Shown: positions 44,936 through 55,961 of the stretch, piece after piece
How the letters are laid out: each line of letters starts with the position of its first letter
Numbering within the stretch: the first letter of the stretch is position 1
Program-made: the position numbers and the translations under genes
Notes under the pieces: model-generated
Seen by the model: the letters and a program-made list of their open reading frames with translations, nothing else
What the model was told of the DNA's origin: nothing
Database searches by the model: none
DNA from: Pogostemon cablin
Taxonomy: Eukaryota > Streptophyta > Magnoliopsida > Lamiales > Lamiaceae
Reading direction: 5' to 3'
Assembly: GCA_023678885.1 (NCBI GenBank)
Contig: CM043001.1
Span: forward strand, 28,897,867 to 28,961,866
Length of the DNA stretch: 64,000 bases

Positions 44936-47900
44936 ATGATGTCAGACTTGTGTGTGCATGAGGTATGTTTCTCTAATTTGAGGCTCTTGTGATGTGCTCC
45001 ATTTTTAATCGTCTGATTGCTTATGAAGATTAATGTGCTATAAATTGCTTGAAACAATGATAGAGAGGTTTTTTTTTTTTTTTTTACATCCCCTGTATTT
45101 CAGAATTAAGTGGTGAAGTTTTTATTGAGGAATGTCAACAGCTTCTATTGCTAAGATTGCACGACTTTTTGTGCTAGTTGAACGTTTTTAAAACCAGGTG
45201 TCTCCCTTGTGATTGTCATAAAATTTCATTGGAAAATAGCCCCTCAAAGAAACAGCAGTGAATTTAAAGTTGCGACTTATAAGCTGGTATGCTTAATGCG
45301 AGTGATAGTATCCACCTTGTTTTTTTTTAATTGCAAATTTCATCCAGCTTATTTTGATAATGGTCAATTCTAGCATTTCTATTGGTAATATTTCTTTGTA
45401 TTCATCCGATAATAAAAACTTATACGGAAAATGTGAATACTTGATACTGGTTCCGCCATTTACGTCTTCCTGGTATTTCTTCTTTATTACTTGTTTCAGT
45501 ATTTTAGTCATTGAAGTTTTACTCATCATAAAGAAGTATTTGCTGCAGTTTACAGCTAAAATTCTGTAACTGCTGTTCCAGTTTGTAGACATAGCATGGG
45601 ATGAATTTCGTCTGACTGATGATCATACTGTGCTTGATCCTGGTAAAAAAAGGCTTCATGGTCATTTCATTCTAGAAGACAAACACAAGAAGCATCTCTG
45701 CGAGTTAGATAGTAATTTATGTAATACTGGAGATAAATCTGCCACTAGATATGTTGATCAAGAAGGGTATCAGAATGTAATTTCATCTCTGAGTAAGAGG
45801 AAAAATACTATGTTGGAGAAAAATCTATGGTCCCACACACCAGATGGTGTATGTACTTCTGCATTTGACAGTGACCCAGTCAAGGAGGCATCAAATTTAG
45901 CTTCTGATAGCACCATATTATCTGCCCATGGATTGAAGAGCAATAACAGAAACTCCAGTTGTGGTGAGTTCTGTGGACTTGATACTATTCTTGATGACAA
46001 GACCAGTATAGCATATGGCAACTCCTTTAGTTATCCCATGGGTGACATAAATCATGCTGGCAATAATATCAATTACTTTGAAAATGCTGAGAACAAAGAT
46101 TCTATTGATCTCCTATATTGTGATTGGCCTGATATCGAGAACTTTGAAGATATTGACAGGATGTTTAGGTAATCTTGAACCGTTTCTTTGTTCTATTTTT
46201 TCATCGTCTCTTATTGTCTTCACTTATAAAATGCCCTACTTTTTCAGAAATTGTGATTCAACATTTGGACTTGGGGTCCGTAGGGAAGATGAACTGAATT
46301 GGTTATCATCAGATGATACAGGAGGTTCTGGAGGTGTTCTCAGACCTGGTGTTAAATTTCATTACCTCGAGTCGAGGGAGCTGGAAAATATTTCACAAAG
46401 CCGTGACTGCTCGAATAGCTACTCAATTGATGATTCTGCTGTGATCAGTGAACCTATCAGATACAAGGACAGTTCTTGGACCCCAGAAAAATCTGATTCC
46501 TATAGGTCCTCGGTGATAGGACCTGATATCGCTGATTCCCAAGATGTTCTTATCCCAGATGAGCAGATTGCTGTATGTATCTTATGTAATTCATGTTCTG
46601 TTCTCTTCTGATTTTTAAAACACCCCTACATGATTTGGACACACTGTTATGTGACCAAACTATTTTGCAGGTATCAATTTTGAACAATTCTCAACCAAGT
46701 TTATCAACAAGTAGCCAATCCAGATCAGACAGTGTTACAGTGGTACGTTCGAAGTCTGTTATTGTTTAGTTAGTCAGTGGCTTTTCTTGTGATGATCTTA
46801 ACACCTGCTTGCCGAATAGGTGCTGCTTGATCATCCAATAGTTTTACAGGCAAGAGGTTGAGTTACTCCTCAGTTTGAAAAAATTTCACTGGCTTAGTAT
46901 TTAACATTGTTTATATTTGTTAAGAGCTCATCAAAGACTTCCAATTATAAGAAGTATGACTGTCTTTTCTTGTTGGTACTTGTCACAGTCTAATGAGCAT
47001 AAGAACCGGATCAAGCAAGAGATACCATTTGAGGGAAAAAGCAAAGAACATTACCCTGGGAATTATAGATTACCAAATGATTTTGAGAAGCCTTCTTCTG
47101 GTTTTACGTCTCACCAAACGCCCCAATCGCTTCATATTCAACATAATCAGCATCAGTTGGTTCCTGATTCATACAATTATTCACAGGGTCCCATCTCTTA
47201 CATGCATTCTGATAGCAGTCATTTTTCTGACCCGTCTTCTGTAAATCCAAAAGTATCTCTTGTTAAATCTGAGACTAATGAGTTAACATCGATTTCACCA
47301 AGAGATTCCTCTCATGCATCCATCCAATTGCAATATAAGGAGGGTTCTTCTGACCCTGGATCTGAGGCGACTGCTCTACCAATGTGTGAACAAAGGAGAA
47401 AGCCACACTCTCATCAAGGTATACCATTTTCTGTGCATGACAGCCTAAAAGAAGGAAGTTTAACACTTCAAACATCCATTGTTGAACCTGGTTTGAAAGG
47501 ACAATATGAGAAACATTTTAATTCTGCAGAACTAGGCTCCTTGAATGAACAAGAAAGCTCGATCATGGGTAAACATTTGGATGATATCTCACTAGAAGCA
47601 GCTGCTATTTGCCAGCTTCAACTAGTTATGGAACAGGTATTACTTCCTGGATAAAATTTTTTGTTTTTGATTAGTGATGTATCTTACAAATTCTTTCCTT
47701 TCTGCTGCCTACTACTCTTCTCTCTCCCGCATGTCTGTCACTTATTTATCCTTAAAGATGATGCACACTGCCTTCATCCAAATTAACAGTCTTTATTCAG
47801 AAGTTTTTTTTTCAGTGAAATTTCAACAATGCCCTCATGAAATAGTGCCTAAAATTAATGTGGAACATAGACACTTATGGTGGGGGCTTAAGTGAGAATT

Positions 47901-48738
47901 ATGTCTTAGTTGACCAAAAAAAAAGTTGTGCTATGGAGAAACGGAACTCCTTATTTTCCTTTTATGTGGATAGATTAGTAGTTGTTATTAGAAAATTTTT
48001 TTGGTAAACATTTTATGTTCAACTTCTTTAGATGGATTAGGATAAAGTTGTGCCCCCTTTCCCTTTTCTCTATTAGTTAAGTAATATATTATCAGTCTTG
48101 ACGTATTCAGATGTGTTGGAGCTAATGCTGCACATTTTTGTTTTAGTTGGATTCAAGAACAAAGTCATGCATTAGAGAGAGTTTATACCGTCTAGCTCAG
48201 AGTGCTGAAAAAAGACATAATCTTGCCATGGATGATGGTTGTGGTGGAGAAGGAGATGATGAAACAAAGAGGTTGTTGTCTTTCCTAAATCTTTTTTCTG
48301 TCCTTTCTTGCAGCATTCAAGTAAAATATGCCTTATCATGCTAATTATGATGCACCAAACTTGATAAACTGATTTTTCTAAAAACTTACATTCGAATATG
48401 AAAAAATTCTTTTACTGAATACTTGCGGTCCAGGTACACCAGTTTCATGGATATGGAGACGGATACAAATCCCATAGATCGCTCAGTGGCACACTTATTG
48501 TTTCACCGGACTTCAGACTCGTCTGCGAAACTTGCCCAGGATTCACTTTCTTTCAAGTCATCTAGGGCGGTGAGTACTATTTGCTTGTACCGTGGACTAT
48601 ATGAAGTCTCCACACCATCTAATGGCCTTATATCTGTGTCATGAGCAGGTTATCGGGTCCACCACAAGCTCACCTCATTTGGCTGAGAATTTGGTCGGTG
48701 AACAAAATGCTTTCGAGTTAGACGTCTCTGACTGCTAA
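44936..48738 (+). CDS. LNK1: LNK-type clock coactivator, 669 aa, eight coding exons
   Basis: Exons 44936-44962, 45582-46168, 46248-46572, 46671-46742, 46989-47636, 48147-48271, 48434-48569 and 48649-48738 join in frame (2010 bases) with GT-AG introns. The start is MMSDLCVHE, then DIAWDEFRLTDDHTV. Family hallmarks: DWPDIENFEDIDRMFR-NCDSTFGLG and DELNWLSS in exons 2-3, LDSRTKSCIRESLYRLAQSA in exon 6, and NPIDRSVAHLLFHR in exon 7. LNK proteins are nuclear coactivators that bind RVE8/RVE4 and switch on PRR5 and ELF4 in the plant clock. The MSDL start favours LNK1 over LNK2, though not decisively. A leader intron probably begins at 44339 (CTG|GTGAGT). The gene sits inside an NLR cluster, and its 3' end was copied to 59283-59404. 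Confidence 0.85.
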
Positions 48739-49608
48739 CTTTTGTGCACGAAGAGATAGAAATCACTACGCACCATTAGTGTTCTAGAAGGCTCTCCTTG
48801 TGAGCGGAGAGCCTGGACCTGCCATTCCCATTTCGCCCCTCAGCTGTGCATATTTTAGAACATAGCAACATGTACAGAAAGGACCCTTTAACATACAACA
48901 GTATTACTCCTGTTTTTGTTGTAATAGCTTTGTTTCTTGTACTTCTAGTAGAGTGCAGTGGAGGTAAGTTGAAAACAAGTAAATCGATAGATTTTTTTTT
49001 TTTTTTTTTTTTGCGTTTTCTTGGGTAGAAATTCACAATCAGAAAATGACTTCAACTGTTAAAATTAATCTGTACAACTGTTATGTATAAAAGCGCAGTT
49101 AGAACTTCTGTATTGAGGCGCGATCTCTTAATGTAAATTGAAACAAATATAAATTATATTTCTCCATGTTACTCCTTCGATAGTTTGAAATAGAAGATGC
49201 GATACCAAAATATAATAGAATAAGAGTTTATATTGTTAAGGCATTCTAGGTAGAGTTGGTTGTTATATAAACTCAAACAAAGTCAATATTGGCTTGTTTG
49301 AAAGACAAAAAAAAAAGATACAATTTAACGTTAACAGATTATTAAAACAATGGCTGCTAAGTGGGAAAAGAGACCAAAAGCCTAAAATAAAATTTTATTA
49401 TTACAATTGAGGCCATCTTTTCAATTAATCTATTGCTGGTTTTGTCCATATTAATGCTTACAGGGTGAATATAACTGATGCAGATTCTACAAGCAAAAAT
49501 CAGCATTTTCAGCAAAACCAAACACAGATTCAATCATTTCCAAGAACAATCTGTTACTTTTTTTTTTTTTTTTCTTCTGAAACTCTAAAAGAGATTTGAA
49601 GCTTGGAG
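48739..49608 (+). other. LNK 3' untranslated region and NLR-3 promoter
   Basis: The 3' UTR extends to about 49130, with a T(22) run at 48991-49012. The stretch 48859-48970 recurs at 59283-59404. The NLR-3 leader (AAACACAGATTCAATCA, AAGAACAATC) also has a copy at 58975-59015, before the broken fourth NLR. Confidence 0.6.
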
Positions 49609-50880
49609 ATGGCAGCTTATGCATCTCTAGTTTCCCTTTTGAATATCATGGAGCAGATCAAGAGTCACCCTCACATTTCCACTTGTTTTCACAAGAAACA
49701 GATCGAATCACTTGGTGAAAAAGTTCGTTTATTGCTTGATTTCATCGAGAGCTTTCATACCAATGAAGGCAGCAAAGAAACAGAAGATTTAGAGACTCAA
49801 ATTGCATCAGCAGCTCAGGAGGCTGAAGATGTGATTGAATCTCATGTTGTTGATCAAATCATATCAGAATCATCCGGAGAAAGTACTACTGAGTTGCTTG
49901 ATCTTTCAACAGTGATCAAAGCTATGGAGTCTATAGAAATGAAGGCTATGGAGGCTAAGGAGAAGTATGGTTCCCAAAAGGAGCACACATCTTCAACTCC
50001 TGCACCTACTCGATCGAAACCTGTTACTTCTACAAAGCATGCCATGGTGGGATTCGATGACGAGTTGATTCAGCTCATGGACATGCTCACCGGACAACAA
50101 TCCAGTCGAGAAGTTATCTCGCTCACCGGCATGGGTGGTATGGGTAAGACGACACTAGCTCGTTCTGCTTATGAAAATTTACTTATCAAGCAGAGCTTTG
50201 ATTTTCGTGCTTGGGCTACTATATCTCAAGAATATAGTGAGTTAGAAATCCTCTTACAACTTCTTTCTTTACAACAAAAATCTACTGAAGACACTGTAGA
50301 AAAACTAGGTGAAAAGTTGTATAAAAAATTATGGGATAGGAGCTATTTGATTGTATTAGATGATATGTGGAGTACTAAAGTTTGGGACAAACTGAAGTTT
50401 TTCTTACCTGATAATGGCAATGGAAGTCGAGTCGTTGTAACTACTAGGCTGTCGAAAGTGGGTGATTACTGTGGATCTTCTTACTTTAGGATGAACTTTC
50501 TAAAGGAGGACATAAGTTGGATTCTATTTCGTGATATTGTATTTGGAAAGGAGGGATCTTGCCCTTCTAACCTAGAGAAAATAGGAAGAGAAATTGTTAG
50601 AAAATGCAGAGGACTTCCCTTGTCGATTACTGTTATCGGAGGGCTTCTTCAGAAGTCATCTAGAACAGCAGGATACTGGAAGAGTATTGCAGAAAATCTA
50701 AGTTCAAATCTGAATTCAGGAGAAGATGATTGCTTGAACATACTATCTTTGAGTTATATCCACTTACCAGCTCATCTAAAGCCATGTTTTCTTTGCATGA
50801 GTTCTTTTCCTGAAGACTCTGTGATAAGTGTCTCGCAAATCGTCCAACTTGTTGGGATAAACACACGAATAATCAAATAA
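49609..50880 (+). pseudogene. NLR-3, 5' part, split by a retrotransposon
   Basis: The ATG at 49609 (MAAYASLV; the upstream TTG is not used) starts a CC-NB-ARC of the same R1-like family. EDVIE-type coiled coil; P-loop GMGGMGKTTLAR (174-185, K180); kinase-2 VLDDMW (D251/D252, canonical, unlike NLR-1 and NLR-2); RNBS-B GSRVVVTTR; GLPLS; and LPAHLKPCFLCM. Codon 414 is broken by the LTR at 50850. The frame then reads nine residues of LTR to a stop at 50878-50880, giving a possible 423-residue CC-NB protein without MHD motif or LRR. The 3' part follows at 57022. Without the insertion and one copy of CAACT, the frame would be 894 codons, open throughout. Confidence 0.9.
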
Positions 50881-51904
50881 TAAACTATTCGTCTACGCAG
50901 CGGAATGATCAATTATCCCTCTCTTGTGTGAATCTAGCAGGAAACAATCCTAATAATAATATGCACGATAAAGCAAGCAATCAACAATGCACGACACAAG
51001 CAATTTAACGTGGAAAACCTCCTCAATGTGAGAAGGTAAAAAACCACGGGACCGAAGCCCACCAAAAACTTCACTATGAGATAAAATTCAAGAGTTACAA
51101 TCTGCCACCACAGACGTACTACCACAAATGTATCAAGACACTCAATACTTGATAACAAACAACGAGATTAGAAAGACCTCACCAAACTACGCAAACTGAC
51201 GTTCTGAGTTCGCAACTGTAGAACCCTCAGAATCCGATCTCCACCGTCCAGAATCAACCTCTATGAGTCCTAAACGTGCTGTCCAAGTTACAGCTCGATC
51301 CAACGGTTAGTTTGTGAGAAACGGCTCTTTCCCCTCGACTGCACAGAACATAATCGCCCAAAAGACCTGCTTCTGTTTTCGGCTGATTTCCGTCAACACA
51401 AAGCTCAAACCACGATCTCCACCGTTCAGAATCAACCCCTATGAGTTCTGAACGTGCTGTTCAAATTACAGCTTGATCCAACGGTTAGTTTGTGAGAAAC
51501 GTCTCTTTCCTCTCAACCGCGCAGAACTGAATCGCCCAAAACCTGCTTCTGTTTTTGGCTGATTTCCGTCAACACAAAGCTCCAAACACGATCTCCACCG
51601 TTCAGAATATACCTCCACAAGTTCCGAACGTGCTGACCAAGATTCAGCTCGATCCGATGGTTGAAACTGTTGATATTGCTTCTGCAATATTATCTTACAA
51701 TGATGAAGATGAAGAGAGAAAGGTGGGAGTAGGTGGCAGCTCTTCTTTTTCTTTTTCTCAATTGTGGTGGAGCTGATCTATCACATTCCTACTTATTCCC
51801 ATCAATGACTTATGTGACAATATAACCTAAGTATTGGGCCTACTTGGGCTTTTCCACCTTGTTGGATATTGGGCTCTTCACATATTTGGAAACCCAACCC
51901 AACA
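50850..51904 (-). repeat. 3' LTR of the copia element
   Basis: 1055 bp, on the left because the element is inverted. It holds a tandem repeat of about 177 bp at 51235-51680. TG...CA ends. Confidence 0.95.
51235..51680. repeat. ~177-bp tandem repeat, about 2.5 copies, in the LTR
   Basis: CGATCTCCACCGT(C/T)CAGAAT starts at 51235, 51413 and 51589. Each unit continues through CGTGCTG and GATCCAACGGTTAGTTTGTG to CTGATTTCCGTCAACACAAA. The same array is in the other LTR (56347-56792). Confidence 0.85.
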
Positions 51905-51920
51905 AATCTCCCCCTTTCTG
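51905..51920 (-). other. polypurine tract of the copia element
   Basis: Read on the minus strand: CAGAAAGGGGGAGATT directly before the 3' LTR; primer site for plus-strand DNA synthesis. Confidence 0.85.
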
Positions 51921-51921
51921 A

Positions 51922-54900
51922 TTATGTGGAGAGACTAGCCATTCCGGCTATCACACGACATACCTCGAGCTTCTCTCTAGGCAATGCCTTCGTCATCATG
52001 TCAGCACCATTATCATCTGTATGAATCTTTTCAAGCTCAAGCAACTTATCATTGATGACATCCCTCATCCAATGATATCTCACATGAATATGCTTCGATC
52101 TTGAATGAAATGCAGCATTTTTGCTGAGATGGATAGCACTCTGACTATCACAAAATACTACATACCTCTGTTGCTTCAATCCAATCTCCTCCATAAACCT
52201 TTTGAACCATAACACCTCTTTGCATGCTTCCGTTGCAGCAATGTACTCTGATTCTGTTGTGGAGAGTGCAACACACTTTTGCAATCTTGATTGCCATGAC
52301 ACAGCGCCACCTGCGAATGTCACTAGGTAAGCAGAAATCGACTTTCTGGTGTCCACATCAGATCCCATATCTGAATCGGTATAGCCAACTAACTCGGGCT
52401 TCCCACCTCCAAAGGTGAGTCTCAAACTAGACGTACCTCGTAGATACCTCATTATCCACTTCACAGCATTCCAATGCTCCTTTCCCGGATTAGATAAATA
52501 ACGGCTAACAACACCAACTGCATGAGCTATGTCAGGCCTCGTACACACCATTGCATACATCAAGCTTCCCACAGCTGAAGCATATGGGACTCTTCTCATT
52601 GCTTCCTTCTCTTCATCGGTTGAAGGACTATGATGAGCACCAAGCTTAAAATGAGTGGCAGCAGGAGAACTAACCACTTTAGCTTTGCTCATATTGAATT
52701 TCTCAAGCACTTTCTCAATATACTTCTCCTGTGACAAGTGCAGCTTCTTGTTTGCTCTATCTCGGGTGATGTTGATACCAAGGATTTTCTTTATTGGCCC
52801 CAAATCCTTCATGGCAAAGGATCTGCTCAACTGTTTCTTTAACCTGTCAATTCTTGAAACATTCCTGCCAACAATCAATATATCATCAACATATAGCAAT
52901 AATATAATAAAATCATCATCCGAGAACTTCTGAACAAACACACAATGATCAGAAATAGTCTTCTGGTAGCCTTGCTCCCCCATAACTGACTCAAATTTCT
53001 GATACCACAATCTAGGTGCTTGTTTCAAACCGTAGAGACTTTTCTTCAGTTTGCATACATGGTCTTCTTTTCCCTTCACCTTGAAACCTTCAGGTTGCAC
53101 CATGTAAATCTCTTTATCTAGCTCACCATGAAGAAAAGCAGTTTTGACATCCATCTGCTCAATCTCCAAGTCAAGACTAGCAGCCAAACCAAGCACAAAA
53201 CGGATAGAAGACATTTTGACAACCGGAGAGAAAATTTCTTCAAAATCAACTCCCTCTTTCTGACTGAAACCTTTAACAACCAATCTAGCTTTGAATCGAG
53301 GCTTTGAGGTGTGTTCATCTTGTTTTAGCCTGTACACCCACTTGTTCTTCAAAGCATGCTTCCCCTTTGGTAGTTTCACCAGATCAAATGTGTCATTTTC
53401 ATGCAAGGATTTCATCTCATCTTGCATTCCTTCCAACCATTCATTCCTGTGTTCTCCATGAACTGCTTCTCCATAGCATTCAGGCTCTCCCCCATCGGTC
53501 AAGAGCACATACTGATCAGGAGGATACATCCTAGAAGGTACACGAGCTCTACTACTTCTTCTAGGTGGTTCTTGAACCTCCTGTTCTGGAACATCAGGTG
53601 GTTGTGGCTGATCGATATCCTCTTCATCATGCAAAGGATGATCGACATGCTCATCATTACCGAAATCAGGCTGATCCTGATTCTCCTCTTCAGCTTCTAC
53701 TTGACCTTGACTATGAGGAACAATTTCCAAGTCAATCAAGTCATCACCAGGTGTAGAAACTGAGCTATCCGTCTTCTCAATGTCTCTTATGGTTTGATCC
53801 TCAACAAACACAACATCCCGACTTCTGACAAGCTTCTTCTCCACGGGATCATAAAGTCTGTAACCAAAATCATCTTGGCCATAACCAAGAAACACACACT
53901 GTCGAGTCTTCATATCCAACTTAGACCTCTCATCTTTGGGAATATGCACAAATGCCTTACATCCAAAGACCCGCAAATGATTATAGGAAACATCTTTTCC
54001 TGACCAGACTCTATCTGGAAGATCAAAGTCTAAAGGAACACACGGAGTAAGATTTAAAACATGTACAACAGTACTCAGAGCCTCACCCCAAAATGATGAA
54101 GACAATCCTGCTTCTGATAGCAGACACCTTACTCTCTCGACCAATGTTCTGTTCATCCTTTCTGAAAGACCATTCAACTGAGGTGTCTTTGGAGGAGTCT
54201 TTTGATGTCGGATACCATGCTCTCTGCAATACTCATCAAAAGGACCAATGTATTCCCCTCCATTATCCGATCTGATGCATTTCAACTTCTTCCCAGTCTG
54301 TCTCTCAACTAAGGCATGAAACTGCTTGAATGCATCGAGCACCTGATCTTTCGTCTTCAACGTGTAGATCCAGGTCTTTCTTGAGTGATCATCTATAAAA
54401 GTAACAAAATATAAAGCACCACCAAGAGTTCTAGTTTTCATAGGACCACAAACATCAGAATAAATTAAATCGAGTATACCTGATGCTCTAGTAGGAGTTG
54501 AGGTCTTGAAAGCAACTCGAGTCTGCTTTCCCGCCAAACAGTGAGAGCACTTCTTTAAAGATGCATTCTTCAAGTCTGGAATGAGATTTCTCTTCTCTAA
54601 AATCTTCAATCCCTTTTCACTGATATGACTGAGTCTGCTATGCCACAACTCAACTATCCCCTCATTCTTAACTGCATTAATAGAGCCATCAAGTAACTTT
54701 GCTTGCATCAAATACAACGAAGAATGTTTTTGACCTCTAGCAACAACTAAAGAACCTCTTGTAAGCTTCCACTGACCATCGAAGAACACACTGCAGAAAC
54801 CTTCATCATCAAGTCTCCCAACAGATATCAAGTTCAACCGAAGATCAGGCACGTGCTTCACATTTCTCAAAACTAGTGTAGCACCATTACTAGTCCGCAA

Positions 54901-55917
54901 ACATACATCTCCAACGCCAATGGCTTTAGCTAAGCCATCATCACCCATCCTAACATTACCATAGTCACCTGACATGTAGGATGTGAACATCTCTCTACGA
55001 GATGTTGCATGTATGGATGCCCCACTATCAATCACCCAACTGCTTTCACCATATGCAAGATTGACCACTTCATAATCACGAAAGATAAGAAAATCACCTG
55101 TTGCAGCAGACACTCGATCATTATCTTTCGTTTCTTCATTCTTCCTTTCTTTCCCATTTTCTTTCTTGTCATCTTGCTTGGGTTTTCTGCAATACTTTGC
55201 TATGTGTCCTGGAGTTTTACAATTCCAACACTCAACCTTGCTGTATCTGTTGGATTTACTCCTCCTGCCTTTTTGCTTGCCTGTTGGACCTCTACTATTA
55301 CTTCTCCCCCTCTTCTCTGTAACCAAAACCTCTGATTGCTGTGAAGGGCCCTGCGATTTTCTCCTCGTTTCCTCATTCAAAACGCTGCCCTTAACCAAAT
55401 CCATTGTAATGGTACCATTGGGGGCTGAATTAGACAAAGATGTCCTGAATGTCTCCCATGAATCCGGCAATGTACCAAGAAGCCATAAGCCCTGTACTTC
55501 ATCCTCAAACTTGATATTCATTTCCGACAATTGATTGATAATGCCCTGAAATGAATTCAAGTGATCCGTCATAGGAGTGCTATCTTTGAATTTCAGATTC
55601 ATCAACTGCTTGATTAGAAATAACTTATTGTTCCCAGTTTTTCTAGCATACAGTTCCTCCAACTTTTTCCACAATGATCGTGCATGTGTTTCTCCACTCA
55701 CATGGTTCAATACATTATCATCCACCCACTGCCTAATGTAACCACATACTTGACGATGCAATATTGCCCATTGCTCATCCGTTTTATCATTAGGCTTTTC
55801 AGTTTCAAATACAGGCAAATAATAATCTTTCACATAAAGAAGATCCTCCATCTTGCCTTTCCACACATGATAATTGGAACCATTGAGATTCACCATTCTA
55901 TTAGTATTGGTTTCCAT
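51922..55917 (-). CDS. copia gag-pol polyprotein, 1331 aa, intact
   Basis: Starts at the ATG 55915-55917 (METNTNRMVNLNG). Order typical of Ty1/copia: gag (NYHVWKGKMEDLL), zinc knuckle CWNCKTPGHIAKYC, aspartic protease VIDSGASIHAT, GAG-pre-integrase (WHSRLSHIS) and integrase core (IDDHSRKTW ... RSDNGGEY), reverse transcriptase (KARLVVKGFSQKEGVDF, YVDDILIVG) and RNase H (TDSDMGSD, STTESEYIA, CDSQSAIHLSKN). It ends MASLST just before the polypurine tract. Matches the Tnt1-94/Tork lineage. No stop or frameshift. The element lies opposite to the NLR it interrupts. Confidence 0.96.
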   Translation of the reverse strand: METNTNRMVNLNGSNYHVWKGKMEDLLYVKDYYLPVFETEKPNDKTDEQWAILHRQVCGYIRQWVDDNVLNHVSGETHARSLWKKLEELYARKTGNNKLFLIKQLMNLKFKDSTPMTDHLNSFQGIINQLSEMNIKFEDEVQGLWLLGTLPDSWETFRTSLSNSAPNGTITMDLVKGSVLNEETRRKSQGPSQQSEVLVTEKRGRSNSRGPTGKQKGRRSKSNRYSKVECWNCKTPGHIAKYCRKPKQDDKKENGKERKNEETKDNDRVSAATGDFLIFRDYEVVNLAYGESSWVIDSGASIHATSRREMFTSYMSGDYGNVRMGDDGLAKAIGVGDVCLRTSNGATLVLRNVKHVPDLRLNLISVGRLDDEGFCSVFFDGQWKLTRGSLVVARGQKHSSLYLMQAKLLDGSINAVKNEGIVELWHSRLSHISEKGLKILEKRNLIPDLKNASLKKCSHCLAGKQTRVAFKTSTPTRASGILDLIYSDVCGPMKTRTLGGALYFVTFIDDHSRKTWIYTLKTKDQVLDAFKQFHALVERQTGKKLKCIRSDNGGEYIGPFDEYCREHGIRHQKTPPKTPQLNGLSERMNRTLVERVRCLLSEAGLSSSFWGEALSTVVHVLNLTPCVPLDFDLPDRVWSGKDVSYNHLRVFGCKAFVHIPKDERSKLDMKTRQCVFLGYGQDDFGYRLYDPVEKKLVRSRDVVFVEDQTIRDIEKTDSSVSTPGDDLIDLEIVPHSQGQVEAEEENQDQPDFGNDEHVDHPLHDEEDIDQPQPPDVPEQEVQEPPRRSSRARVPSRMYPPDQYVLLTDGGEPECYGEAVHGEHRNEWLEGMQDEMKSLHENDTFDLVKLPKGKHALKNKWVYRLKQDEHTSKPRFKARLVVKGFSQKEGVDFEEIFSPVVKMSSIRFVLGLAASLDLEIEQMDVKTAFLHGELDKEIYMVQPEGFKVKGKEDHVCKLKKSLYGLKQAPRLWYQKFESVMGEQGYQKTISDHCVFVQKFSDDDFIILLLYVDDILIVGRNVSRIDRLKKQLSRSFAMKDLGPIKKILGINITRDRANKKLHLSQEKYIEKVLEKFNMSKAKVVSSPAATHFKLGAHHSPSTDEEKEAMRRVPYASAVGSLMYAMVCTRPDIAHAVGVVSRYLSNPGKEHWNAVKWIMRYLRGTSSLRLTFGGGKPELVGYTDSDMGSDVDTRKSISAYLVTFAGGAVSWQSRLQKCVALSTTESEYIAATEACKEVLWFKRFMEEIGLKQQRYVVFCDSQSAIHLSKNAAFHSRSKHIHVRYHWMRDVINDKLLELEKIHTDDNGADMMTKALPREKLEVCRVIAGMASLST

Positions 55918-55940
55918 ATTCACCACAAGGCACAGAGCAG

Positions 55941-55958
55941 AAACCCGCTTTGATACCA
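55941..55958 (-). other. primer-binding site of the copia element
   Basis: Minus strand TGGTATCAAAGCGGGTTT, complementary to the 3' end of initiator methionine tRNA (usual TGGTATCAGAGC; one base differs). It lies three bases from the 5' LTR. Confidence 0.85.
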
Positions 55959-55961
55959 CTT

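Noticed and set aside
50934..51776. Short frames duplicated in both LTRs
   Set aside because: They repeat because the LTRs repeat; they are not separate genes.
52224..55953. Plus-strand frames within the copia element
   Set aside because: Shadows of the minus-strand polyprotein.
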